Source: Micractinium sp. NFX-FRZ (taxonomy: Eukaryota; Chlorophyta; Trebouxiophyceae; Chlorellales; Chlorellaceae). From it: a stretch of 64,000 nt of DNA. Both the position numbers and the translations under genes were made by a program. Below, piece by piece: positions 1 through 11,048 of this stretch. The stretch is taken from positions 62,001 through 126,000 of the forward strand of contig JAPTJF010000150.1 in NCBI GenBank assembly GCA_029339195.1, read 5' to 3'. Below the pieces are notes generated by a model. That model was not told the DNA's origin and made no database searches. It was given only the letters and a program-made list of their open reading frames with translations. The stretch's first letter is position 1; every line of letters begins with the position of its first letter.

Positions 1-38
1 TTCCCAGCACCCAGCGGCAGGCATGGGGGAACCTGCCC

Positions 39-372
39 ACCTGCAGGGCGTTGAGGCCCAGCAGGATCTCCTGGTCCAGGCGCACCGCCTTGCTGCCATT
101 CACCCCAGCACACCTCCCAGCACCCAGCACCAGCCAGCCCCCCCACCGCAGGGCGTTGAGGTGCAGCAGAATCTCCTGGTCCTGGCACCCACCTTGCTGA
201 CACTCACGCCCAGCACACAGCACCCAACAAACCTCCCAGCACCCGCCGCCCCACCTGCAGTGCGTTGAGGTCCAGCAGGAATTCCTGGCCTTCCCGTCCA
301 GCACCCAGAGCACCCCAGCACACCTCCCAGCACCCGGCACACCTCCCAGCACCCAGCAAGGCGCCACCCCAC
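39..372 (-). repeat. Tandem copies of the aspartate kinase exon 2 donor edge
   Basis: The last ~55 bp of exon 2 plus its donor (exon end at 373) recur three times inside the following intron, with equivalent exon ends near 255, 147 and 41, i.e. spacing of 118, 108 and 106 bp. Each copy still encodes a version of DQEFLLDLNALQ followed by GT on the minus strand, with substitutions that show decay. Confidence 0.85.
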
Positions 373-1478
373 CTGCAGGGCGTTGAGGTCCAACAGGAAC
401 TCCTGGTCCTGCTGGGCCGCCTTGCTGACCATGTTGATGAGCAGGTCGGTGACTTTGACCGGGGAGCTGGGGTGGCTGCCCATGGCGGAGACGACGACCA
501 CGCGCTGCCCGTCGGTTTGACCGTCGTCGCCGCCCTCCACCAGGTAGCGACAGATGGCCTCGATGCGCTCCGCCGCCGCCACGCACGTCCCGCCAAACTT
601 GTGCACCTGCGGGGGCGGGGCGGGGCGGGGAGGAGGGGGAAAGGCGGCGGCGAGCAGGTGGGCAGGGCACGTTGGCAGGGCAGGTGTATGGGGTGGGGAT
701 GCATGTGCGTACAGGAGGGGTGCATGGCAGGCAGCGGTGGTGGCGCGGGCGGCGAAGGCTTGCCGCTGCAGCAGCAGCTGAGCCAGCAGGCAACCTTGCC
801 CCAGTGAGGTGTGGTTGAGACATCAAGGTGTGCAGTTGCCCAGGTGCTGTTCGAGGAGCACTCGTGGCCAGCCAGACACAGGGGCAGGGGCCGGCAGCGG
901 CCTGAGGCGCAAGCAAGTGGCTGCCTTTTCCACATGCACTTCAAGCACCATGTGGCAACAAACACGACAGCTGCGTGTCGCCTGCTCATATTACACAAAG
1001 CACACAGGCTCATGCAGGAGCAGCCAAGCTGGCACCAAGGGAGTCCAACCTAGTTGAGTCGGCAGAGCAACCACACAATGGTGAAGCATGATGCATGCTG
1101 CACCGAAGCCCCAAATCAGCTTGTACCCATTTAAATGCACTCCCATGGCGCATGGATGGCAGGAACAATCAGGCAGCAGCAAGCAGAAGCAGTGGTGCGA
1201 GTACGACGGCATGCGGCGGCGGCAGTGGCAGCGGCACCCACCTGCCAGTGAGCGCCCCGCGGGAAAGTGGAGGGCGCCTCCACCACCGGCGGCTCTGCCG
1301 CAATCGCCATCACTTTCTGCCCCCGAGCCGCCTTGCGGGTGGCAGTGACCTGCTGCCGCCCATGGCGCCGCAGCAGGGGTGCGCCGTTGATAGCGGCCTG
1401 CCGCGCAGCGGGCAGTGCCACGCTTGCGCGAGGTACGCACAGTGAGCGCTGCCCCGCAGAAGTATGTTGCGCCTGCAT
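373..1478 (-). CDS. Aspartate kinase, plastid-targeted, N-terminal part (gene runs off the left edge)
   Basis: Two exons are visible, 1242-1478 and 373-606, joined in phase 0; the rest lies left of the window. The chosen ATG (1478) opens a 79-residue stretch rich in Arg, Ala and Ser that looks like a chloroplast transit peptide. The second exon begins VHKFGGTCVAAAERI, the lysine-containing KFGG nucleotide-binding motif of aspartokinases, and continues with VVVVSAMGSHPSSPVKVTDL, the conserved strand after it. Aspartate kinase phosphorylates aspartate as the first step to Lys, Thr, Met and Ile in plastids. Whether this is a monofunctional enzyme or a kinase-homoserine dehydrogenase fusion cannot be told, because the C-terminal half is missing. 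The intron after the second exon holds decayed copies of its 3' end (39-372). Confidence 0.85.
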
Positions 1479-1675
1479 GCTGCCAGGCAACCGGTCTCCT
1501 GCTGGGCTGGACCCTATCACCAGGTGGTGCGCCCTCTGTCTCCCCGCTGTGGTTGCAGGCCGAAACCCTATCAAAGAGCGCGGCAAAGGGCGAGGCCGGT
1601 CGAGTGGGCACCATGCATGCCACATCACCACCCCAAGTGTCCACACCCGCCTTGCACAGAGCCAGGTTGCCATGT

Positions 1676-1680
1676 TTACA
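1676..1680 (-). terminator. Probable polyadenylation motif TGTAA for ESS2
   Basis: TGTAA on the minus strand, about 105 bp beyond the ESS2 stop. TGTAA is the usual green-algal poly(A) signal. The rest of 1479-1783 would be ESS2 3' UTR and the aspartate kinase upstream region; I see no other feature there. Confidence 0.5.
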
Positions 1681-1783
1681 GCAGGGGAAGTGCCAGGAAC
1701 CACATTGTACAGGCGAGAGTACACACCGGGGGTAGAAGAGTGCATTATATCAGCAACAGGGGAATGAAATGGGAGTGCGTGAA

Positions 1784-4700
1784 TCAGATGTTGAGGAGGC
1801 CAGCGGTGAGGTCGGCATCGCCGCCGCCGCCTGCACCGCCTGCTGGCGGCCCCACCTGCGGCCTCAGCTGCTGCTTGCTGGGGTGCAGCTCCTGTAGGGA
1901 CTGCTTGGCTGCCTCACACGCCGCCTCCAGCTGCCTGCCCCGCTCCGCCTCTGCCTGCCGCGCCTTGAGCAGCGCTTGCACCCGCAGCTCCTCCTCCTCC
2001 AGCGTGGCGTGCACGCTGGGCGTGGCACCGCCAGCTGGCGTCGCCCGCGCCGGCGTGGGCGCGCCGCTCCAGGCACCCGAGCTAGCAGCCGGCGTGGCCG
2101 CGGCACTGGAGCGCCTGGGGGTGGGCCCGCTGCCACGGTAGGTGGCCCGCAGCCCTAGGTCATCCGTTGGCACCCGCCCCTTGTGCATCGAGCTGGCTAG
2201 CCGGCGCGCAGCCTCTGACAGCGGCCGCCCGCCCGTGGGCTCCCGGCCCGTGGGTGGCCGCGCCGCGCTGCCGGGGCGCGTGGGGAGGCCGGCCACAGAG
2301 CCCTGGCGGCGCGCTGCCGCTGCGGCAGCTAGCGTGCCAGTCACTAGCCCCGTGCCGCCGCGTGGGCCGCCGCGCCGGTGGCGCAGCGAAATGGCTGCTC
2401 GTGAAGAAAGCTGCTGGCTCTTCTGCTCCCTGGCAGTGCTCTCTTTGATGTAGAAGGAGGGGCCGCCTGCAGGGGACAGGGGAGCATGCGAAAAAGGGAC
2501 GAGTTAGAGGGGTAGCAAGGCGCAACAAGGTCAGCAGGGTAGGGTCAGCGCTGGCGGGTCTATGATGTGGGGGAAGCCAGGCCAGGCCAGGCCAGGCCAG
2601 CACAACAGCTCGGGTGCAGACCTGGGGGATTGTAGCAAGGAGCCATGAGGCAAGGCATGCACGCGGGCAATGCTCTGGCCAAGCGGTTAGCCCAGCGCAT
2701 CATGCAAGCAGACTGCAGCTGCCGAACTTTGCCAGGCATGCCGTACCCGCACCCGCACCCACCCAGCACGCCCCACCCCATCACCCGCTGCCCACCCACC
2801 GTCCAGCGCCGGCCCTGGCGGCAAGTCTTCTGCCTCAATCCTCATGGGGGTGCCCTCAATGTCACCCCACGTCATCAGCGGCGTCTGCCCGCCCGCCCCC
2901 GGGTCAAAGGACGGCGTCGCCAGAATGTCATACCCACGTGTGCCCGCCAGCCCGGCTGCCGCCGCCGGACGATCTGCCGCGCTGCTGCCCGCCGCTGCCC
3001 CCCTGCCGCCTGCTGTGCTGCCGCCGCCGCTCATGCTGCTGGTGGAGGGGGTGGCGCTGGCAGAGGGGGCCAGCTCCCGAGGGAACCGGGTGGCGTTGTG
3101 GTTGATGGCCTTGGGCGCACCCTGCACCTGCGCCGCCAGCTCGGCCTCTGCGCGAGGGTTGGCCAGAAGACGGGAGGAAGAAAATCAATTGCTGAAGCCA
3201 GCCACGGTCGCCTACACCCCCCGTTTTCTGCCTCCCACTTGAGCAGGCGCAGCACCCCCCACACACAGGCACCGCATCACTGCCGGAAGCAACTTATAGC
3301 GCAGTCTTGGAGTCGCCTGCATCCACAAGCCCTGCCCCGCCCTCACATCCCCGCACCTCCCGTGCACCCAGCCCACCTGAGTAGGGCATGGCCTCCCGGT
3401 TGGAGGAGTCGTAGAAGAGCGCGTTCTTGGGCTCATAATTCCACTGCACCAGAGTGTCGGGCGCCTGCCCCGTGCTGCCAAACCCGTCTGTCCGCTCCCG
3501 CCCGTCTGTCAGCAGCAGCTTGGGGTCGGGCTGCGGCAGCAGCTGGGCCGCCGCCTTGACCCTGCATTCACAACAGAGAGGGTCCGGGGTGTGCGAGTGA
3601 GCTGCCGCAGGGCGGGGGCAGCCGCAAAGCGAAGCTGCACAGGAGCACAGCATAGCAGCCACAGGGGGGAAGGCAAGCAGTGCTCCGGGCCGTGCGGGCC
3701 GCCAGCACCTGCCATCACGCCACTGCGCCAGCACCTGAGCTGCACTGCAGCGCCCGAGCTGCACTGCTGTTCTCCCTACCAACAGCATGCCACCGCCACC
3801 CCTCGGCTCCCCTGCCACCCGCTGAGCTGCGCAGTGCACATGCGGCACAAATGTCAGCAAAGCAAGCCCACCGCGACCCGCCAACCCTCTGCTGCGCAGC
3901 CACCCACCAACTCATGTTGCTTGCCAAGTCAACACATATCAACGCACTGTTGACAGTCCCCTTACCTCCGCTTCTTGTTCACGTTCTCTAGGATCTCCTG
4001 GAAGCTGGCGTTGTCCTCGCTGGTGTGGGCCGCCAAAAAGGTGTCCAGAGAGACGGGCGGCGCAGCACCCACTTGTGGAGCTGCCGCCTCCTCCTCGTAA
4101 CTGCCGCCCGCGTCTGTCTGCCCCGTCATGGGGCGCCCCGTGCCCGGTCGGCCACGCAGCGGCACGCCGGGGGGCAGGTGCGGGATGAAGGGGGTGTCGC
4201 CCGCCACTGCACGCGCGGCGGTGCCGCCGGGGGTGAACAGCGGCGCGCCCGCGCCTGTGAGGGGGCGACCGCCGGCGCCGCCCGCAGCTGCGGCGGCGCG
4301 GCGCTGTGCGATCAGCAGCTGTGCCTGGCGGACCTGCTCAGGGTCTCCGCTGCGGATGGCCTGCAGGGCCAAAAGCACACCGGAGGGCAGGCAAGGCGGT
4401 TAACAGCAACACGCGGCAGAGCACGAAGCAGGGAGGCTGGCGTTCGATGCTGCTGCCGCGAGCAAGCCACCGCGCACATCTTCACAGCATGCAAACAAGG
4501 GCGCAGGCTTATACGGGGCTCATGCAGTATACAGTAAAGTCCAGGCCTGGCGCAAGAACCCAGCGCCGCCACGTGGCCCGCCTCCCCACCTGCAGCCACG
4601 CGATCTTGCTCTCCAGCTTGGGCAACTCTGGGAAGAAGTCCCTCTCAATGATGGCCTCCAAGTTGGCGGTCCACTCATCCTCCTCAAGTACTACCTCCTT

Positions 4701-4829
4701 CCGCTTGGGCGGGCGTGGCGGCGGCGGCAGCATAGCGCCGCCGCGCACGGCAAGGGCGCCGCTGCCGACGCCGCCTCTGCCGGTGGTGGCCAGCTGCGAG
4801 CCGGCCGCCTCCGGGCCTGCCGACGACAT
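1784..4829 (-). CDS. ESS2: Splicing factor ESS2 / DGCR14 homologue
   Basis: Five exons (4590-4829, 3966-4360, 3377-3561, 2800-3147, 1784-2466) join in phase to 616 residues. Es2 family landmarks appear in order: EAIIERDFFPELPKL (about residue 62), LDTFLAAHTSEDNASFQEIL (about 190), INHNATRF, a GYDILATPSFDPG block, TPLMTWGDIEGTPMRIE (about 365), then GPSFYIKE at the start of exon 5. Es2 proteins are nuclear and associate with late spliceosomal complexes. The C-terminus is a low-complexity Ala/Gly/Pro region with a short charged helix ending in a Gly-rich tail. Another in-frame ATG lies at 4895; I chose 4829 because the extra 22 residues show no family likeness. Family identity is secure; exon borders rest on GT..AG and phase. 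Confidence 0.93.
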
Positions 4830-5405
4830 CTCGGCACCCGCCGTGGGCCTCTGGGTGCGCACAGGGCGGTCTACACGCGCAAGTCCCAGCGGCAAGCGAC
4901 CAGAAACTGCGCGCTGCGCTTCCGGGAGCAGCCCTTGCGAATATAAGAAGTCCTCAAAGACGAAGGGGGGTCAAAGACGGCGCCGGAGAGGCTGAGGCCC
5001 TTTCGCTTGGCCGGGAGTGGAGGCCCGAAGGACGGAACGCGGCACTTGAAGCTGGGCTGATAGGTAAGTGGCACAAGCGGAGTTGAGCCACAGCAAGGGC
5101 TGGTCACCGCCAGCGCAGCGGGCGCAGCAGAGGGCGGCGGCGAAGGAATGCAGCGGCAGGTTCTGGAATGCCACCACTAAGTAATTAGTGTGAGCCTTAC
5201 AGGGTACACGCACACAGAAGCTTTAGCCCTGCTGTTGACCAGAAGCACCGCAACGCCCGCTGGCGGCTGGCGGAGCACCGACACGTGTACTCCACAAAGC
5301 AGCGGAGAAGTTGCAGGGTGAGTTGCAGGGCGCTGGGCGACACGCGCAGAACAACCGCTGACAGCCTCTGGAGAAGGCTGCTATGATTAAGTGCGCACAA
5401 AGGTG
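4830..5405. other. Intergenic: ESS2 upstream region and 3' flank of the next gene
   Basis: No coding exon is supported. It should hold the ESS2 promoter and 5' UTR and the 3' UTR of the minus-strand gene ending at 5406. A TGTAA motif on the minus strand at 5197-5201 lies about 205 bp past that stop and may be its poly(A) signal. Confidence 0.5.
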
Positions 5406-6551
5406 TCAGCGCTGGCCCTTGCAGACTGCCTCAGCAGCGCTGGTCGCCTGGGCACCCGCGCCAGCTGCCGCAGCGGCAGCCTCTGCGGCAGCAGCGCAGC
5501 CCCGCTCATCCAGGCCGCAGCTGGCAGCCGCAGCAGCCTCTGCCACAGGGTCGCACCATGCCTGGCCGCTGCAGTCACTGACTGCCTTTGAACGGGCATC
5601 TGCAAAGCAGCGGGCCGTGATGCCTTCGCCACCTGCAGCACACATGCAGTAACAATGAGTGAAATCATCCTCAAATCACTTTGATGGAGTTACACACGTA
5701 TTCAGCTGCCATAGCTGGGCTAGGCATGCTGCAGAGCTTGAAGTAAAAGGCATGCAGGCCGGGCACGCACAGAGGCAGGCGGGCGGATGAGGGGGCGGGC
5801 GGGCGAGCGGGCATGCAGGCAGATACTCCAGCAACCCTGCAGGACAGCAGGCACCCCCCGCAGGCAAAGCATTTTGGCCAGCGACTACACGCCGCGTTGC
5901 AACACCCTTTGCTTACGGCAGATGGTCATCGCCTTGGCCCTTGCCTTGGCCTCGCACTCAACAATGTCTGCAGCCGGCATGCAAGGAGGCGGGCGGTGGT
6001 CAATGGCAGCCGGCAGGCAGCCCCCAGGAGCCATCACATCATTACAGGGCAGGCCCCACACCTGAGGGGCCCACGGCCATGCTGGCTTCATCACCCCGCA
6101 ACCCACGGGTGCAATTTCTTATCCGTCCTTGATAGCGGCACCAGCAGAGGCGGCAAGTGCCAGGCGCTGTCATACAAAACGACCAAGCAGCAGCGCCGCC
6201 CCAAGCAGCTGTTCAGTGGGAAGGATTCCGTAGGTGCACACCTTTCTTCTCCTTGCACTTGGACTGCTCCTTGGACTTCTCCTTGGTGTGAAGCACTCGC
6301 TGCATGCGTGCTGAGGGCGACAGCGGGTGATGTGAACAGCAGGCTGCAGAACCAGCACTGCTCGCAGGCGGCCCCACGCACAACAAGGCATCAGCTGCCG
6401 AATGCTTTGGCTGGCCGCCGCTGCGCGCATGCGGTCCCCTCGGATCCACTTCCCTACCTGGCCCCGATGGGCGCCCGTCCTGCTTCTTGCCAGGCTGGGC
6501 GGCGCCAGCCACCAGCAGTGCGGCCAGCAACACCGCTCAGAGGGCCTTCAT
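5406..6551 (-). CDS. Small secreted Cys-rich protein with regularly spaced cysteines; in-frame TGA near the start
   Basis: Exons 6458-6551, 6242-6295, 5917-5967 and 5406-5632 keep phase and give about 141 codons. I do not recognise the family. The N-terminus reads MKAL, then TGA, then AVLLAALLVAGAAQPG, a convincing signal-peptide core broken by one stop codon. The mature part is charged and helical with cysteines alternating at 8 and 11 intervening residues (8, 11, 8, 11, 5, 11, 6), followed by an Ala-rich stretch and a final Cys. Exon 2 can begin at either of two adjacent AGs; only the downstream one (6295) keeps frame with exon 1. The TGA could be a real nonsense mutation, a sequence error, or a sign that the true first exon lies elsewhere. 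It stands divergent to another secreted Cys-rich gene at 7322. Confidence 0.55.
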
Positions 6552-7321
6552 TGCGTGCGTGGGGCTGGCAGGGCCGAGCTCCAGGGCCAGTGGGCAAAAT
6601 GGGTGACAATCGTATCTCACGATTGTGATTTGGTGTGCTGGCTGCTGAGGCTGCGGTCTGAGAACGCACGTTGGCCCACGCGGTGTGTGCACCTTCGGGC
6701 ACCTTCAATGCGACGGTGAGCGTGCTGCAACCCAGCAAGGACACCCTCTGGCGCTCTTGTCCCGTGCCGCCTCGGTTTGACCTGCCAACAAGCGCCAGCA
6801 GGCGAGCAGACGGGAGGCAGCGGCCCTTGGACGTGCCTGCTCGCCTCCCTCATTGGCATCAGCCAGCGGCGGCAGCATGGCTCAGGACCCGGCTGGTCAC
6901 TACGGGGCACCAACATCACCCACAGGGGGCGCGCCGTCACGGCGCCATACGGCATGCCTGCCCATGCGCCGCCGACACCGCCGCCTGCCCTCCAGCCCCT
7001 TGTGCATCCCCCATATGACCCGTTGCAGGATCCAGCCCGGTTCACTCCCAATCAACGCCGCAACCAAGCCCCATGGCACACCACACTCCGCTTAAGGCTG
7101 TGAGGTGGAGCGGCCAGGGGTCTACTGGGGTTGAGGGGGCGGGGTGGGGGGAGGTGGGGGCTGGGCTTCGCAACCTAATCATCATTGCAATGTACCCCGC
7201 CCCCCTTCGTATGACCGCTACACAGTGAAAGCCCTCTGCATCTGCCAGAGCCAAACGTGTGCCTGCTTACAGTAGCGGCTTGGTCGCCTTGCCCTTGAAA
7301 TGACGTGTTCTGCCCCTTGCC
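6552..7321. other. Intergenic region between two divergent secreted-protein genes
   Basis: 770 bp with no supported exon. ORFs are open on both strands but are short, in Ala/Pro/Arg-biased frames and without recognisable domains. It probably carries the promoters of both flanking genes. Confidence 0.45.
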
Positions 7322-7874
7322 ATGCAGGCGGCACCCTGCCTCCTGCTGCTGGCGCTGCTGCTGTGCCGCGGCGCCACGGCGGCGGCAGACTGCGAGTCCG
7401 GCTACTGCTACTGCAAGTATTGCGACGCGGGCATCATTCTGGCCTGCTCCCCCGACTTCAACCCTGGAGAGTACTGCGACGTGGGTGCTGTGTGCCTGGC
7501 TATGCTGTCTGTGCCGTGACGTGCCGTGCCGTGCTGCTCTGTGCTCTGCGCTGCTCTGCTGCCTGTTGCCGTGCTGCGCTGCGTTGCACAGCACTGTGAG
7601 CTAGGCTGCGTGCTGTGTCACGCTGTGGAGTGCTTGCTGCGTGCTGTGCTGTGCCGCGTCCTGAGCCTGACGTCAACACCACTCCGCCGCCTCCTGCTGC
7701 CAGGTGCCGTCGACTTACATGGGGTTTGACGTCATCACGTCTTGCTCAGGCTACGCCTTCAGCGGCCGCACAGAACGGGTGTGCGACTGTGCAGAGTTCC
7801 TGGAGAGTGACCTCTGGTCGGGAACCCTGGTCGCCGCCAGCACAGACCCTTCTGTGGACGGCTACAGCTGCTGA
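7322..7874 (+). CDS. Small secreted cysteine-rich protein
   Basis: Two exons, 7322-7480 and 7704-7874, join in phase 0 to 109 residues. The first ~22 residues are a clear signal peptide (Met, then a Leu/Ala core ending GATAAA). The mature protein begins DCESGYCYCKYCDAG and has 11 cysteines, several as CxC or CxxC pairs, ending in a C-terminal Cys. This suggests a small disulphide-stabilised extracellular domain. I do not recognise the family. The intron (7481-7703) is a biased stretch of GTGCTG/GCTCTG runs. A TGTAA at 8144-8148, 270 bp past the stop, is a plausible poly(A) signal. Confidence 0.72.
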
Positions 7875-8588
7875 GAGAGGGTGCACATGTGTGGCCCCCC
7901 TGGAGGTGCGCCGTCAGGGCTTCATCCACCGCCCTTCCTGCTGAGGTCCCCCAGGGTCGTTACACCCTTAAGACCGCCACCACAAAATGTGGCAGAAAGG
8001 CACCTTCCTGCCCTTCACCCCAATTTGTCCAGCCAGCCTTCGCCACGGCAAGTCCACCCTATTGTGCCTGCTGGTTTGCATTCTCTTGCTCCACTGCACC
8101 CCCAGACCAAGCTCACGTGTACAGCAGTGCAGGGATTCTTTGTTGTAATGCACAGTCAACAACAGGCCAGGGGCAGGGAATCAACAAGCAAGTAGTTGGG
8201 ATTGTGTTCACGTTGCCCATTCACGTCACCGCCAGCCATTGCATGCGTCCGCCTGCCTGTCGCCTGCCTGCACATCTTGGGAGGCATGCACCGATGCAGG
8301 AGTATGATGTCGACAGTGGAGCTGCACGCGCGCGTCAGTGGGTTGCAAGTACGCCTCTCAGGCGACGGGCCGCCTGCATGCCTCGCTGACGAATGGCCAC
8401 CGCCGCTCCCGCCCCAGCACTCTAAGCAGCAAGCCTGGGCTGTGACCGTTTCGATCGCTTGATTAGCATTCCATGTTTGGTCTTGAGGCGTGGCAATCCA
8501 TTCTCGCCCTGCACAGCGCCCCGCGCCGCAGCTGGACTCCCGAGCCCTTCCTCGCCCCGCCCTCCTGAGCGTGTCGCTCCGCTGCGAT
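7875..8588. other. 3' UTR and spacer
   Basis: No coding exon seen. Contains TGTAA at 8144-8148 (likely poly(A) signal of the upstream gene) and then the upstream region of the F-box gene. Confidence 0.5.
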
Positions 8589-10197
8589 ATGGGAGAGGAA
8601 CGCCCCCTGGGCCTCCCCGACCTTCCCGCCAGCGTCTTGGGAATCATCCTGGAGGCTCTAGTCGGAGGCAGCGGGAGTGCCGGCGGCGCTGGCGGCGGTG
8701 GCGACCATGGCGCAGCGGTTGGCGGCAGCCCGCGTGACGTCGTGCACCTGGCCTTCACCTGCAAAGCCCTGCTGGAAGCAGTGGCCGCAGCTGAGCAGCT
8801 GTGGCAGCAGCAGTGCCTCAGGCTGGGATGGAGGTGAGGGCAGGGGGGCGGGGCGCAGCGCGCACGCTGTGCAGTTGCAGCCCTGTGCTGGGTTGCTCAG
8901 CAACGTGCTGCCAACGCGTTCCACATGCGGCAGCCGCACGCTTTGGTCCTCATTCCTGCCTGTTTCTGGCTCGCCCACCCGCTGTTTCCGCCCCTGCAGC
9001 CTAGCCTGGCTGCCCACCCTACCCCGCGGCACCAGCGCCTGGCGCTACTTCTGCCTCCGCATGGCCACACGCCACCGCCTGCGCCGACAGCTGCGCACCC
9101 TGGCACGCTTCTTGGACCCACTCAGCGCCGCCGCCATCCGCCCGCCGGCAGGGGTGCAGGCGATCCAGGAGGTGGAGGCGGCACTGCAGGTGGGAAGGCG
9201 TGTGTGTGTGGGGGGGGGTGACTTTGGACAGGTGGGTGCGTTGTTTTGGATGTGTGCCGTGGGGTGTGCGGGTTGGTGCGTGGGTGGGGTGTGAAAGAGG
9301 GTTGGAGGGACTGTGGGTGGGCGGGTCTTGAGCGCCTGTGAGCCTCCCCTCGGGCAATCGCCTGCACCTTCCGCCTGTCTGCCCCGCGCGCCGCCCAGCA
9401 GCCGTGAGGTGCCTGCCACCATCCCTCATGCACTCAGCCTAGCGCCCCGGCCCTCCCACGCTGCTGCCCTGCTGCCTCCATTGTCTTTCACTCCGCCTGC
9501 AGACCCAGTCATGCTCATACTCATTTCTGTGACCCCCGGGCACCCACCCACCGTGTCGCCGTCCTCTGTGATCCCTTGCACACCCACCAGTATTTCCATT
9601 CCCTGTGACCGTCGCAGGCCCCCCCTGCCCTTTGAGCTGTTTGAGCTCTACCGCTGGTGCGATGGGCAGGACCGTGAGCGAGGGGGCATCCTTTTTTTTC
9701 ACGAGGCTCGCCTGCTCAGCCTGCGGGAGCTCCTGGCAGCAGCCCAGGAGCGGCAGGGCCCGCTGGCCCTAGCCAAAGCATTTGCAGCGCTGGCAGCGGC
9801 GGGGGGACCCGGGGAGGAGGCAGCCCGGCAAGAGCAGCCCGACGGTGCCAACGGCAGCGGCAGCAGCGGCTTGGCAAGCGGGAGCGGCGGCTCAATAAGC
9901 GGCAGCAGCGGCGCCGGCAGCGGCTTGGCAGGAGGCGGTGTCAGCAAAAGCAGCAGCAGCGCCGCCGGAAGCTCGGCAGCGGCCGGCGCAAGCGCCGGTG
10001 CGAGTGGTGCTACGTGGCCGCCAGAGCTGGGGGCGGTGGGAGGTGTTCCAGATGTGCTGCTGCCGATCAGTGAAGAGCTGAGGGGGCGGCGGAGGTACTG
10101 CTGTGACCTGCAGGGCCGCATCTGGCTTGCCTCTGGCTTCCTTTCCCACCCCGCCGCACCCTCCCTGACCGCCCTCCTCCGACGCATCCTCACATGA
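8589..10197 (+). CDS. F-box protein of the FBXO3 type (F-box plus SUKH-like domain)
   Basis: Exons 8589-8833, 9000-9189 and about 9618-10197. Exon 1 has the F-box: LPDLPASVLGIILEAL, a Gly-rich insert, then VVHLAFTCKALLEAVAAAEQ and LWQQQCLRLGW. Exons 2-3 resemble the SMI1/KNR4 (SUKH) region of FBXO3: VQAIQEVEAAL, then PLPFELFELYRWCDGQD and a GGILFFHEARLLSLRELL segment. F-box proteins bind SKP1 in SCF ubiquitin ligases; the second domain would bind substrate. A Ser/Gly/Ala insert (about 9780-10015) interrupts it. The usual C-terminal ApaG domain is absent. Exon 2 ends in phase 0 but exon 3 as written needs phase 2, a one-base mismatch at a C7 run just after the acceptor. Confidence 0.8.
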
Positions 10198-11048
10198 CGC
10201 TTGTGCTGTGCCTGCTGAGCCGAGCTCCCTTGGACCCTCTCCCTTGCCTCCGATGGGGCTGCGGGCGGCTGGTTGAATGCCAATGCGGAGGCGACCCATT
10301 GTAAGCACCTCTGCGCAAGCGCTGTTAGCGGGCAGGCATGTAGGCAGGGACAAATGAATGCACAGAGGTACTGTAAGTCGGGCGGGGCACCACTCGAGGG
10401 GGCTTGCTGGGGTGGCTGGCGATGGCGCGTGCCTGTGGTAACCGTTCCTTTGCGGTTATCAGGCCCCAATAGGAGTAGTGAAGTCAAATCCATGATCGAA
10501 GATGGTAGGAAGGGGGTCCACGGCTTGTAGCACAGAGGAGCGCGGCTTGGCAGGTGCTGTTTTGGCCACCGCCACCGAGGGCCCTGCATCTTGCCCCAAG
10601 ACAGCCCATTAAACTGTCGAAGGATTGAGCACGCTTACATGCACAACATTGCTACGGTGTGCTGTGCATGTGGCTGCCACGGCTCGGCACCGGACAAGGC
10701 AGGCATGCGCCGGCCGCCAGGCGGCCGCATGCTGCCGCACATGCTGAGCTTCCCGTCATAGCATACCCAGACGCCAACTCCCGCCTGCATCGCGCTGATC
10801 AGATGACGGTGTTGCTGCGCCAGGCTGCGCGAGTCGCGACGCTGGCGAGCGGGTGAGAACTTGCGACCGGCTCACGCTGCCGCTAGCCCGACCAATCAGC
10901 TCTCTGGTGCCTGATCAGTGCACCCAAGGGTGATCACGCGATACGGCAGCTCTAACGCGCATTGCGCTGACGTAGCGCACCCCTGCCGCCGCCACCGCCG
11001 CCTGCCCGCCCGCTGCGCAGGCCGGCTGCCAGGCGGGTTGCCCCCAGG
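10198..11048. other. Intergenic, 3' flank of the F-box gene and GST promoter
   Basis: No exon supported. TGTAA occurs at 10300-10304 and 10372-10376, about 105 and 175 bp past the F-box stop, either of which could be the poly(A) signal. Confidence 0.5.

Noticed and set aside
39..400. CRISPR-like array of ~110 bp period
   Set aside because: The repeats are decayed copies of an exon edge in a eukaryotic intron, not short identical repeats with unique spacers.
6537..6539. Selenocysteine at the TGA in MKAL-TGA
   Set aside because: It lies within the hydrophobic signal peptide, where selenocysteine has no known use, and I see no evident SECIS-like hairpin near the 3' end.
9699..10589. 296-codon ORF antisense to the F-box gene
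   Set aside because: Reverse reading of a Ser/Gly/Ala repeat; no domain.
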